64,000 nucleotides of DNA from Nonomuraea jabiensis (lineage in GTDB: Bacteria > Actinomycetota > Actinomycetes > Streptosporangiales > Streptosporangiaceae): NCBI RefSeq assembly GCF_014204795.1, contig NZ_JACHMB010000001.1, positions 10,862,501 to 10,926,500 on the forward strand. The letters are read 5' to 3'. Numbering within the stretch: position 1 is the first letter of the stretch; each line of letters starts with the position of its first letter. A model generated the notes under the pieces. That model saw nothing but the letters and a program-made list of their open reading frames with translations, ran no database searches and was not told the DNA's origin. Positions 1-7,698 of the stretch are shown here, in pieces. Both the position numbers and the translations under genes were made by a program.

Positions 1-577
1 TGAAGCCGTCCCCGTCGGTGTCGCTCGCCTCGTTCGGGGTGATCTCCAGACATACCTGTACGGCCGGCTGCGGATCGGCCCCGAAGATTCCACCGCCCGG
101 TTCCCCGTTGCCGGCCACGCACCCGGCGGAGGACGTCATGTCGCCTTTGACGGTCCCGTGGACCATGTTGACCGTCAGCTTGGCGGCCGCATTGCCCGGC
201 CGGGGCGAGGCGTCCCCGACATCATCGGGCGAGGTGCTGTCGTAGTCCATGATCAGGACGGAGATGTCCTGCTCGACCACGTCGGTGGGGATGCGCCGGG
301 TGAGCTTCCAGTCCGGAGTCACCGCCTCCTGGTCGTCCGGTGCCCGGGGGGTGGTGTACGAGTCGAAACCGGCGAAACCGATGATCGCGTAGAAGTCGGG
401 GGCGCTTTCCGTGGAGCTCTCCAGCCCGGTGTTGCGGCAGGGATCGACGCAGCTCACGCGGAAGATGCGCACGGTGAGCGGCTGGGTGCTCGCCGCTGTC
501 GCGGGTGTCGAGGCGATGAACAGGCCCAACACGCTCAAAAGCACGGCAAGGGACGCGTGCAATAACCTACTTGGCAT
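1..577 (-). CDS. Secreted hypothetical protein, 3' end outside window
   Basis: The gene enters from the left edge on the minus strand and starts at ATG 577. The first ~28 residues form a signal peptide (short basic start, hydrophobic core, cut after ATPATAA). The mature part is rich in Asp and Thr and has a C2-like look, with a stretch LTVRIFRVSCVDPC near the N-terminus. The last visible residues are DTDGDGF, the calcium-loop pattern of EF-hand or thrombospondin type 3 repeats, so calcium binding is plausible. An in-frame stop lies a few codons upstream of the ATG, which fixes the start. The ribosome site (GGCGGA) is weak. I cannot name the family; the C-terminus is not visible. Confidence 0.75.
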   Translation of the reverse strand, partial: MPSRLLHASLAVLLSVLGLFIASTPATAASTQPLTVRIFRVSCVDPCRNTGLESSTESAPDFYAIIGFAGFDSYTTPRAPDDQEAVTPDWKLTRRIPTDVVEQDISVLIMDYDSTSPDDVGDASPRPGNAAAKLTVNMVHGTVKGDMTSSAGCVAGNGEPGGGIFGADPQPAVQVCLEITPNEASDTDGDGF

Positions 578-684
578 TCCGCCACTATCAGCGCTTCAGT
601 GCCGGTACAGCATGAGTAGCCCGTACTCAAACCTCGCGCTCCCCAGCCACCCAAGGGGTCGCCGTAAAGCCGGCCAACCCTCAT

Positions 685-727
685 CTGACCTGCGACCACC
701 CGGCGCTCAAGCGTCGTCGCAGGTCAG
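685..727. terminator. Inverted repeat, likely terminator
   Basis: CTGACCTGCGAC at 685-696 is perfectly repeated in reverse complement at 716-727, a 12-bp stem with a 19-nt loop. It lies between the stop of the DHFR-like gene and the start of the next minus-strand gene, so it probably ends the DHFR-like transcript. There is no T-tract, which is common for actinobacterial terminators. Confidence 0.6.
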
Positions 728-756
728 GGCGTTGCGCTTCAGGCGGGATTTCTCCC

Positions 757-1341
757 TCACCTGCGGGTGTAGTGGGCGAGGATCACGCCCTTGGGGGTCG
801 TGACGCTTCCGGTGAGTTCGAACTCGGTCAGCGGGGCGGGTCCGTCGAACAGCCGCTTGCCGCCGCCCAGGGTCAGCGGGTGGATGAGCAGCGTGTAGTG
901 GTCGATCAGCCCTGCCGCGTGCAGGCTGTTGACCAGCGACGCGCTGCCGTTGATCGAAAGGTCATCACCCGGTTGGGCCTTCAGCTTGGCCACCTCCACG
1001 ACAGCATCGCCGCGCAGCAGGATCGAATTCTGCCAGGCGTCCGCGTTCTCCAACGTCCTGGAGACGACGTACTTGGTCGCCGCGTTCATGTGCCTGGTAA
1101 ACGGGTTGCCGTCGGTTGCACGGCCCCATGCGGTGATGAAGTCCTCCCAGGTTCGGCGACCGAACAGCATGTCTCCCGGCTTGGCCATCCCCTTGGCCAG
1201 CTCACGGCCCATCACCTCGTCGTTGTATCGCGGGCCCCAGCCCCCGTGGGTGAACCCGCCGCTGGTGTCCTCGTCCGGGCGGCCGAGCCCCTGAACCACT
1301 CCATCGAGGGTGACGAACATCGTGGCGGTGATCGAACGCAT
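757..1341 (-). CDS. Dihydrofolate reductase / RibD C-terminal family protein
   Basis: The 194-residue protein matches the stand-alone RibD_C/DHFR-like reductases common in actinomycetes. It opens with the beta strand and loop MFVTLDGVVQGLG, has the GRRTWEDF motif near residue 60 and the SINGSASLVNSL turn near 130, then HPLTLGGGKRLF near 155, which is characteristic of this family. Members bind NAD(P)H; the physiological substrate is usually unknown, and riboflavin synthesis or true folate reduction should not be assumed. The gene stands alone, with a hairpin downstream. Length is normal for the family. Confidence 0.88.
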   Translation of the reverse strand: MRSITATMFVTLDGVVQGLGRPDEDTSGGFTHGGWGPRYNDEVMGRELAKGMAKPGDMLFGRRTWEDFITAWGRATDGNPFTRHMNAATKYVVSRTLENADAWQNSILLRGDAVVEVAKLKAQPGDDLSINGSASLVNSLHAAGLIDHYTLLIHPLTLGGGKRLFDGPAPLTEFELTGSVTTPKGVILAHYTRR

Positions 1342-1746
1342 CGACCTGCTCCTTTCATGCCGGGCCGCCCTACTGCGGCCCTGTCACCCCCTACACGAAC
1401 GACCATCGGCGAAATCGACATCGGTACGAAATACGTTTTATAGAAGCTGTCACCGGATCCGATGGGAATTCAGGGGCCGCCGCGGCGAGAGTTCTTCGGA
1501 AAGGGTGAACTCCAGGCCGCTGACCACACCCGACCAACCCGTCGTCCTGGAAGTGATGCTGCGCAGCGAGCCCGGCTCGGCGAGGCGGCCGGACCGTCGT
1601 CGATCGGGTCCGACGAGGCGCGCGACCTGTGTAGCCGATGAGATGATCGCACAAAATCGTAAGCCAGTCCGGAGTCCGGAACGGCCTGACGATCGTCCAC
1701 CATTGCTTCCATCCATAACGTTGAGAAAACTCAAAGGAGCAAGAAG
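1342..1746. other. Gene-free stretch between divergent genes
   Basis: This 405-base stretch separates two divergent genes. Frames in both directions give only low-complexity Arg/Ser/Pro-rich translations without a family signature. It must hold the promoters of both neighbours. The only clear signal is the ribosome binding site AAAGGAG just before the ATG at 1747. Confidence 0.5.
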
Positions 1747-2313
1747 ATGGACATGACGCGAGCCCGCCCCATGGAGAGTCAGTGGGACCTCCTGGACGAG
1801 TACAACCTGAACGCCAGCTTCGATGCGGCCTGGATCGACACGGAGGACATCGGAGAGATCGCCGAGCGTTTCCGCGCGGAATCAGGCTCTGGAATTCCTT
1901 GCGATCTGAGCACGGCATTCCACCTGGCCGCCACGAAGGAGCAGGACAGTCTCGTCTGGATCGGGACGCATTCCCCGGGCTGGTCCATCGCGATCACCAT
2001 GGGCGGCAGCTTCACATTGCGAGAGGAAGCAAGCGCGGGAGGAAGGCTCATCATCAGCTATTGGCATATGGCCGACCTGGGTAAGATCGGCGATGAGGGA
2101 ATGACCTATCGCCGCGATGGAAAGCTGGGCACAGTCGGGGTGGAAGGGTTCCAGGAATACGCGCGCGATCTGAACTCGTGCGCCGATTTCCAGGAGGAGG
2201 TGCAAAGTTACCTCATCCTCGCGGGGCGCATCACGGGCCGGTTCCTCGATCGGGACTGGTTTGCGACGTCGCGCGTCCTCTATCGGATTCCGCGAGGTGC
2301 CTGGCCTCGTTGA
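1747..2313 (+). CDS. Hypothetical protein, DUF6461-like
   Basis: The 188-residue protein has an excellent ribosome site (AAAGGAG, 7 nt from ATG), which makes it a real gene. It has no signal peptide or membrane segment. The middle contains the pattern WIGTHSPGWSIAITMGGSF, which resembles the 'sPGW.i.le..' core of the DUF6461 group of small actinobacterial proteins; this link is tentative. The C-terminal ~35 residues (FLDRDWFATSRVLYRIPRG) look less regular, and a fragment of an unrelated glycosidase begins shortly after the stop in the same frame. The original C-terminus may therefore have been replaced by a recombination junction. Confidence 0.6.
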   Translation: MDMTRARPMESQWDLLDEYNLNASFDAAWIDTEDIGEIAERFRAESGSGIPCDLSTAFHLAATKEQDSLVWIGTHSPGWSIAITMGGSFTLREEASAGGRLIISYWHMADLGKIGDEGMTYRRDGKLGTVGVEGFQEYARDLNSCADFQEEVQSYLILAGRITGRFLDRDWFATSRVLYRIPRGAWPR

Positions 2314-2352
2314 TTCACGGACGAAGCCACGCATCCGCGGCAGCTCGGCTCA

Positions 2353-2487
2353 CAAGAACTGGCCCGTATCGACGGCCGCTACCTGTCCACCGAGGTCGCT
2401 TCCGGATTCACCGCACGGATGCTCGGCCTCGCTGCCACCACCGCCCCGGTACATGTGCGCTCCCTGAGCTACCGATCTCTCCAGCCC
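2353..2487 (+). pseudogene. C-terminal fragment of a GH43 beta-xylosidase-type enzyme
   Basis: One frame reads ELARIDGRYLSTEVASGF followed by TARMLGLAATTAPVHVRSLSY. This is the end of the C-terminal beta-sandwich of GH43 beta-xylosidases (family pattern DGRFLSTEVAGGFTGRxxGxYA). There is no start codon and the catalytic propeller is missing, so only the last ~45 residues survive. Just beyond it the opposite strand becomes integrase-like, which marks a recombination junction near 2490. Confidence 0.65.
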
Positions 2488-2494
2488 GCCGTAC

Positions 2495-2622
2495 CGGTGG
2501 CAGCCCCACTTGGAAGGCCAGCTGGTAGAAGGGGTCGCTGACCTCCTGCGGATGCAGCGGCCCGCCCATCTCGTCGGTGAAGACGAACCCGCTGTCCGCC
2601 CAGGCCTCGCCCGCGATCAGCG
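2495..2622 (-). pseudogene. Tyrosine recombinase (integrase) fragment
   Basis: The minus strand reads GFVFTDEMGGPLHPQEVSD and then FYQLAFQVGLPP, the segment just before the conserved HDLRH box of phage-type integrases of actinobacteria. Neither the catalytic Arg/His boxes nor the Tyr is present, and the match stops abruptly at ~2495. It is a ~43-residue remnant of an integrated element squeezed between the GH43 fragment and the TetR stop codon. Confidence 0.65.
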
Positions 2623-2623
2623 C

Positions 2624-3250
2624 TCAGGGCGACTCCGGGGGCGCGAGGAGGTCGGAGACAAAGGTATGCACGGTCGCCTGCATGTCAACCTCCTGGGGAT
2701 CCAGGAGCCACTGCAGTTGGACGCCGTCGAGCACGCCCAGCAGCAGCGTGGCCAGGGTCCGGGGCGGTATGGAAGGCCGGATCTCGCCGCGTGCGATGGC
2801 CACCTCGAAGGCGTCGGTCAGCAGTTCCCGGGCCTTGCGGTAGCGGTCGCGGAAGTGCTCGTGTGCCGGATGCTCGGCGGAGGTCGCCTCCGCCGAGAGC
2901 ACGCAGTGCAGTTCGGCCAGTCCCGGGTGCTCGATGTTCTCGGCGAGGATCCGCATCACATGGTCGGTGATGTCGGCGCGCGATGGGGAGGGAGGGATCG
3001 CGGTCTCCGCCACCAGGGCCGGGCGGTCCCGTTCCTGGAGGACGGCAGCGAGGAGTGCGTCCTTGTCAGGGAAGTAGTAGGTCAGCCCGGCGGCGGTCAT
3101 GCCGAGCTTCGCCGCCACGTCCTTGAAGGTCGCTCCGCGGTAGCCGGCGGTGCCGAAGAGTTCGGTGGCGGCTTCGATCGCCGCAGCCCTCACCCGGGCG
3201 CTCTTCGCGTAGGGTCCCCTCGCGCTCGCCACCGCTGAACCAGCCTCCAT
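2624..3250 (-). CDS. TetR/AcrR family transcriptional regulator
   Basis: The 208-residue protein has the N-terminal TetR helix-turn-helix (residues ~20-65): AAIEAATELFGTAGYRGATF, then KDVAAKLGMTAAGLTYYFPD. The rest is the helical ligand domain, with EHPGLAELHCVLSAEA resembling regulators found beside glycosidase and MFS genes. It lies 45 bp downstream of the broken GH1 gene on the same strand, and a palindrome in that gap is its probable operator. Its stop codon abuts the integrase fragment, so the last residues (APPESP) may have been altered by that junction. The inducer is unknown; a glucoside is plausible from context. Confidence 0.88.
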   Translation of the reverse strand: MEAGSAVASARGPYAKSARVRAAAIEAATELFGTAGYRGATFKDVAAKLGMTAAGLTYYFPDKDALLAAVLQERDRPALVAETAIPPSPSRADITDHVMRILAENIEHPGLAELHCVLSAEATSAEHPAHEHFRDRYRKARELLTDAFEVAIARGEIRPSIPPRTLATLLLGVLDGVQLQWLLDPQEVDMQATVHTFVSDLLAPPESP

Positions 3251-3274
3251 CTGTGTGGGCCACTCGCCGGGCAG

Positions 3275-3296
3275 AAATCTTACTACGGCGAGATTT
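3275..3296. promoter_or_regulatory. Palindrome, probable TetR autoregulatory operator
   Basis: AAATCT at 3275-3280 is mirrored by AGATTT at 3291-3296, with a 10-bp spacer. The site is 24 bp upstream of the TetR start and overlaps the stop codon of the GH1 remnant. Size, symmetry and position fit a TetR operator. Confidence 0.55.
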
Positions 3297-4177
3297 TAGA
3301 CGCCTCCGGCAACGATCACGCTGTTTCGACGGTAGCCGCCGCGGGCGATCCTGCCGAGCCAGTGCAGGCTCGGCTTCGGGGTCCGCACGAAGGTTTCGCG
3401 GTCTACGGCGATCAGGCCGAACGTGGGTCCCCAGTGCCCCCACTCGTAGTTGTCGAGCGCGGACCAGTGCAGGTAGCCGCGTATGTCGATGCCGTCGTCG
3501 GCAGCGGCGAAGAGGGCGTGGAGGGCCTCGGAGGTGTACGTGATGCGGCGCTCGTCGTCGTGGGTGGCGATGCCGTTCTCGGTGACGATGATCGTGGTCC
3601 CGTGCGTCACCTGGGCGGCGTTCCGTACGGCGATGCCGAGGGCATCGGGGCGGTAGGCCCAGCCGGTGAGGGTGTTGCTCGGGTGCGCCGGGTGCGGGAC
3701 GACACCGTTCACGTCGGTGATCTGGCTGGTGTAGGCCTGCACGCCGACGAAGTCGTCGCCTCGGGAGTGCTCGAGACAGAAGTCCTCCCAGGTGTGCTTC
3801 ACTTCGGCGAACGTCGCTTCGCTGCCGGGGGCGGGGGTGAGTGCCTGGCAGGCGACGGTCCAGCCGGTCCTGGCGTCGGTACGGGTGTGGAGGATGTCCT
3901 GGGCGGCGCAGTGTCGATCATGCGACGGTAGTGGGCCAGGGCGGCGCGGGAGTACTCGCCGGGTTCCGGTTCGATCCGGGCCCATTCCAGGCCGAAGCGG
4001 TAGGAGTTGAGGCCGGCGTCGGCGAGCAGGCGCATGTCCTCGGGGTAGCGGTGGTAGCTGTCGACAGCGTCGCCGCTGCGCTCCATGGCGCTGTGCTCGT
4101 GGTTCTCGATCCACCACCAGTCGCTGTTGGCGTTGTCTCCTTCGATCTGATGGGCAGATGAGGCCGCGCCCCAAAGC
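3296..4177 (-). pseudogene. Broken GH1 beta-glucosidase, internal deletion and frameshift
   Basis: Three lesions are visible. The N-terminal part LWGAASSAHQIEGDNANSDW is preceded by a stop after two codons, so the usual start is lost. It continues through YHRYPEDMRLLADAGLNSYR to HYRRMIDTA near 3910, where the frame changes. There it jumps straight to DILHTRTDARTGWTVACQAL, which in intact enzymes lies ~100 residues later. The deleted part carries the acid/base Glu of the NEP motif. The C-terminal half still has the nucleophile box IIVTENGIATHDDERR and the GYLHWSALDNYEW barrel end. The protein cannot be an active glucosidase. Intact GH1 enzymes are ~430-450 residues. Confidence 0.88.
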
Positions 4178-4192
4178 CTGGCTTACGTGTGA

Positions 4193-6304
4193 CTACTGAC
4201 TCCGGAATTCCAGTCCAGTGTGGTCGGCGCAGAAGGCCAGGGCGTCGGCTTGCAGGTCATACCAGCGGGAGGCGGCTCGCAGGCCGTGTCCCACGCCGTC
4301 CTCGCACCGCATCAGGACCGGCCGATCGGAGCCGGTGGCGTGCTGCAGTGCGGCGGTGAACTTGCGGATGTGCATGGCGTCCACCCGGGGGTCGGTGCGC
4401 GGGGTGGTCAGCAGCACCGCCGGGTAGGGAGTGCCGGGCCGTACCTGGTGATAGGGAGAATAGCTGAGCAGGACCGGCAGGTGATCGGGGAGATCCGGGT
4501 CGCCCAGTTCGGTCTTCCACCACGGGCCCAGGCCAAAGCGCGGGTAGCGGATCAGGTCGGTCGGGGCATCGGAGCAGACAGCGGCGGCGAACAGCTCCGG
4601 GGCGCGGGTGAGCGCGGCGGCCACGAGCAGGCCGCTGTGCGAGGCGCCTTTGATCGCGAGCTGGCCGGGGGTGGTCCAGCCGAGCTCGATCAGGTGACGG
4701 GCGGCGGCGATGAAGTCGGTCATGGCATTGGGCTTGTTGATGCCCCGGCCGGCGGCGTGCCAGGTGGTGCCGTACTCGCCTCCGCCACGCACTGCGGCGA
4801 CGGCGTAGATGCCTCCGGCTGCCACCCAGGCCAGCGTGGTGGGCGAGTAGGCGGGCCGGAAGGAGGCGCCGAAGCCGCCGTAGGCGGTCAGGATGGCCGG
4901 GCGCGGGCCTGGCCTGCCGGGCTGCGCGATCACGTACAGGTGCCCCAGGCTCTGGCCGCAGGGGAAGGAGAGCTCGGTGACCTCGGGCGCGCGCCCTTGG
5001 CCCCGGGGGCGTCCCGTCGCCGCTGTCTGCCTGTCACGGGTCGGCGGGATCCATGGGCGGCAGCGCCGCTCGTGCAGGCCGAAGCGGTACACGGCCGGGG
5101 CGGTGACGAAGTCGCTGTAGGTGAAGTACGCTTCGTCGCCGCCGGGCGGGCAGGTCAGACCCGTGATGGTGCCCGGCCCGTGGCCGGGTGCGGGGATGGC
5201 GCCGAGGAAGCCGCCTTCGCCGTCGTACAGGCGCAGCTCGGCGCCGTTGGGGCGGGCCAGGCTGAGCAGCAGGTACGGCTGCGCGTCAGGGCCGGTCAGC
5301 GGGACACATCCGGACAGGACCGCAGGCTCATCGGCGGTGATCAGCGTCCGCCAGCGGGAGGAGTGCGGGTCGGCGGGCTCGACCGCGCACACGCGGCCGT
5401 AAGGGGCGTCGGCGTCGGTGACGGCGTACAGGCAGCCGCCAGGACCGAACTTGATCATCGCGGTCGTGTGAGCTTGAGTGCCGTCGTGGATGAGGCGCGC
5501 GTCGAGGATGTGCTCTCGCCCTGGGACGAGGGGGGACAGCCACAGGCGGTTGCCGCACTGGGCGCCAGGGGCGGAGCTGATCGTCAGGCCATGACCGTGT
5601 GGACTGATGGCGATCGACAGATGGGGCCAGTCGGTCGCGAAGACCACGGGATCGTGATCCGGGTCGGCGCCCAGGCGGTGCAGCCGTACCTGTCGGCGCG
5701 GCGGGAAGGGCCCGGCGGCGAGGGTCAGGTAGTAGAACCCGCCGTCGTCGGGCAGCCAGGCGATCGGCGTGATTCGGCCGGGCCGCAGCGGCCCGTCGAT
5801 GACCCGCCGGCGGGAGACGTCCAGGATGTGCAGGGCCGGCTGCTCGTCACCGCCGCGCGAGATCTGGTAGGCCAGCAGGTCGCCGCTCCACGACGGCCGC
5901 CAGGCGTCCAGGGTGGTCAGCGCCGAGGGGTCCAGCGCCAGCGGGTCGAGCAGCGGGGAGGGTGCCTGGCCGGCGCCGGCTGTCATGAGCACCGGCATCT
6001 CCTGCCCGGCGGCGCGGCGCAGGTAGAAGCGCCGCGGCCCGCGGATCACCGGCGGGCTGACGACCGGGACCGCCGCGCCGCCGCCCGCCGCGAACGCCTC
6101 CAGCAACTCGCGCAGCAAGGGCCGGTGACGCCAGGTGGAGGCGTGGGTCGCAAGCAGGGCGGCTTGGCCTTCGAGCCAGGCGGCGCAGTCGGCGCTGCCT
6201 GGGTCCTCCAGCCACCGGTAAGGGTCCTTGATCAGGTGTCCGTGCATACGCTGCACCACCGGGACACGCCGGGCAGGCGGATAGGCCTTGGTCGGTGGCG
6301 GCAT
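4193..6304 (-). CDS. Prolyl oligopeptidase family serine peptidase (S9A)
   Basis: The ~703-residue protein begins with the S9A pattern KDPYRWLEDPGSADCAAWLE, followed by a seven-bladed propeller of ~350 residues and an alpha/beta-hydrolase domain. The nucleophile box is IKGASHSGLLVAAAL (catalytic Ser), preceded by AYGGFGASF and VRGGGEYGTTWH. The catalytic Asp is likely in TDPRVD and the His in GVGHGLRAASRW. No signal peptide is seen, so it should act in the cytoplasm on short peptides. A GTG lies 8 codons upstream, but GAGGG 5 nt before the ATG at 6304 favours the ATG. A 33-codon gene lies 76 nt upstream on the same strand. Some actinobacterial S9 enzymes remove lanthipeptide leaders (FlaP type), so a peptide-processing role is possible but unproven. 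Confidence 0.92.
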   Translation of the reverse strand: MPPPTKAYPPARRVPVVQRMHGHLIKDPYRWLEDPGSADCAAWLEGQAALLATHASTWRHRPLLRELLEAFAAGGGAAVPVVSPPVIRGPRRFYLRRAAGQEMPVLMTAGAGQAPSPLLDPLALDPSALTTLDAWRPSWSGDLLAYQISRGGDEQPALHILDVSRRRVIDGPLRPGRITPIAWLPDDGGFYYLTLAAGPFPPRRQVRLHRLGADPDHDPVVFATDWPHLSIAISPHGHGLTISSAPGAQCGNRLWLSPLVPGREHILDARLIHDGTQAHTTAMIKFGPGGCLYAVTDADAPYGRVCAVEPADPHSSRWRTLITADEPAVLSGCVPLTGPDAQPYLLLSLARPNGAELRLYDGEGGFLGAIPAPGHGPGTITGLTCPPGGDEAYFTYSDFVTAPAVYRFGLHERRCRPWIPPTRDRQTAATGRPRGQGRAPEVTELSFPCGQSLGHLYVIAQPGRPGPRPAILTAYGGFGASFRPAYSPTTLAWVAAGGIYAVAAVRGGGEYGTTWHAAGRGINKPNAMTDFIAAARHLIELGWTTPGQLAIKGASHSGLLVAAALTRAPELFAAAVCSDAPTDLIRYPRFGLGPWWKTELGDPDLPDHLPVLLSYSPYHQVRPGTPYPAVLLTTPRTDPRVDAMHIRKFTAALQHATGSDRPVLMRCEDGVGHGLRAASRWYDLQADALAFCADHTGLEFRSQ

Positions 6305-6380
6305 CGTGTCCCTCTTCTCCTGATCCACCTCGTGGGGTCCGCCGACGCGTGGGCGGGCCCCACAGGTGTTCGTGGTGGGG

Positions 6381-6482
6381 TCAGTTCAGCTCGCCTGACG
6401 TGGCTTCAGCGCGCCAGTCCTCCAGCGAGGCCATCTCATCGGCAATGAGGACGATGACTCCTACACCGGGCAGCTCGTTCAT
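6381..6482 (-). CDS. Small peptide gene (33 aa) upstream of the S9 peptidase
   Basis: ATG at 6482 is preceded by GAAAGGATCAGGTC, a usable ribosome site. The peptide starts MNELPGVGVIVLIADE, continues with an acidic segment containing one Trp, and ends TSGELN. It contains no Cys, so a classical lanthipeptide core is unlikely. It is co-directional with the prolyl oligopeptidase and the gap is short, consistent with one transcript. It could be a substrate or precursor of the peptidase, a leader peptide, or the leftover end of an older gene. No modifying enzyme (LanC, YcaO, radical SAM, ATP-grasp) is found beside it. Confidence 0.45.
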   Translation of the reverse strand: MNELPGVGVIVLIADEMASLEDWRAEATSGELN

Positions 6483-6592
6483 GACCTGATCCTTTCATCG
6501 GAACCTACTGATATGAGTCTCGCTACCCGCAGCCTATGTAACAATGTGTATCCGATCCGCTACTTTCGGCAATTTTGGTGGGATAGGTACGC

Positions 6593-6901
6593 ATGGGTGC
6601 GACCGGGCAGCCCACTCCGCGCGCCCACCCCAAGCGGCGCACGCGCGCCAACGGCCAGGAAGGTAGCCGGCCCGGTCAGGCCGCATCAATTGCGGCTACT
6701 GCCGGAGGCCCCCACGCGCAAGCAACCCGCCACGCCGCGCCACTGCCCCCGCTGCGAGCGGCTGTGGCCGACCTGACCGTCGCCACCGAGAACCGGGAAG
6801 GCTACAAGCACTGGGTCGATGCCGACGGCTGCGCACGATCCCCACTGGGGAAGCACATCGAGGCCGTAGGTGTACTGCGGTCTTGGCGGGTGAGCGATTG
6901 A
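6593..6901 (+). CDS. Hypothetical small basic protein, doubtful
   Basis: A 102-codon frame starts at ATG 6593 behind GGGATAGG. The first half is basic and low complexity (PRAHPKRRTRANGQEGSRPG). The second half (TENREGYKHWVDADGCARSP) looks more like real protein. A parallel frame contains HCPRCERLW, so a frameshifted small zinc-type protein is another reading. I do not recognise a family. The 6483-6977 stretch otherwise shows no gene. Confidence 0.25.
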   Translation: MGATGQPTPRAHPKRRTRANGQEGSRPGQAASIAATAGGPHAQATRHAAPLPPLRAAVADLTVATENREGYKHWVDADGCARSPLGKHIEAVGVLRSWRVSD

Positions 6902-6977
6902 GGCACATGAGGCAGAAGAAAGGTCGGAAGCGGCAACCGTCTTGAGCAGAGGTATCGCCGTCACGCTGGAAGCGACG

Positions 6978-7466
6978 TCACGTCAACGTTTTGCCCATCA
7001 GCGTGCAGACCGTCTCATAGCGTCGGATCACGCCGTCTGGGCCTTCGGCATCCCATGCGGCAGGCTTGCGGCCGTGAGCAACGTATCCGAGTCGTTCGTA
7101 CAGCGCTCTCGCACGAGGATTGCTCTCCTCAACGCTTAGCTCCGCGCGCTGCAGCCCCCTGGCGATAATGCGCTGCTCGGCCGCATGAATCAGAACAGTC
7201 CCGATGCCGCAGGACTGCAGAGCGGGGAGCACAGCCAGTTGCCATAGAGTTCCCGCTCCTGGGCTTACCTCATAGTCAACACCGCCGATCGCCACCGGCC
7301 GGTCAGATGGGGGACAAACGGCCAAGTAGTCCACGACGCCGCTCCGCGAGCGCTTGAGCTCCCGCGCGACCTGAGTCAGGTGCAGAGCCGAACCGGACCA
7401 CGAACACCACTGCAGATCCTCCTGGGTCAGATCACGCACTGACAGACTTACTACGACTGCCGACAT
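6978..7466 (-). CDS. GNAT family N-acetyltransferase
   Basis: The 162-residue protein carries the GNAT fold signature LWQLAVLPALQSCGIGTVLI (motif A, acetyl-CoA pyrophosphate loop QSCGIG) and ELSVEESNPRARALYERLGY (motif B). Start at ATG 7466 is supported by GGGAGG 8 nt upstream; a GTG three codons earlier is too close to that site. The acceptor substrate is unknown. It is a single gene on the minus strand. An IS3 transposase tail lies immediately upstream, so its native promoter may have been replaced. Confidence 0.9.
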   Translation of the reverse strand: MSAVVVSLSVRDLTQEDLQWCSWSGSALHLTQVARELKRSRSGVVDYLAVCPPSDRPVAIGGVDYEVSPGAGTLWQLAVLPALQSCGIGTVLIHAAEQRIIARGLQRAELSVEESNPRARALYERLGYVAHGRKPAAWDAEGPDGVIRRYETVCTLMGKTLT

Positions 7467-7483
7467 CGACGACACCTCCCTGC

Positions 7484-7560
7484 CGAACAGCGTAGAAGGG
7501 TTCTACAACCGTCGGCGCCTGCACTCGGCGCTCGGCCCCCTGGAGGTACTCAAACGAGTC
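7484..7560 (+). pseudogene. IS3-family transposase C-terminal remnant
   Basis: The plus strand reads SVEGFYNRRRLHSALG, the strongly conserved end of the IS3 OrfB integrase domain (family pattern I E x F Y N R x R x H S A L G Y). After the Gly it diverges into PLEVLKRVP. No catalytic DDE residues, start codon or inverted repeats remain. Confidence 0.7.
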
Positions 7561-7698
7561 CCTCTCAGGCCAAACAGCCGCATAGGCTACGCCCGTAAGA
7601 CGGTTGTCCGGAATCACCGTGGCCCCTCAACTGGTGAAGCCGCACAGTGCGTCCCCCAACCCGGCGAAGGCTTTCGATCATGGAGCTAGCCTGGTGGG

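Noticed and set aside
1391-1918. Minus-strand frames upstream of the hypothetical gene at 1747
   Set aside because: Ser/Arg-rich translation without domain, and overlap with a plus-strand gene that has an excellent ribosome site.
4220-6448. Long open frame on the plus strand opposite the prolyl oligopeptidase
   Set aside because: It mirrors the high-GC codon pattern of the real gene, its translation is low-complexity Gly/Arg/Ala, and it has no ribosome site or family signature.
6513-6776. Frame containing HCPRCERLW, a possible small zinc protein
   Set aside because: It stops two codons after the CxxC-type motif and has no ribosome site; kept only as an alternative reading of the doubtful gene at 6593.
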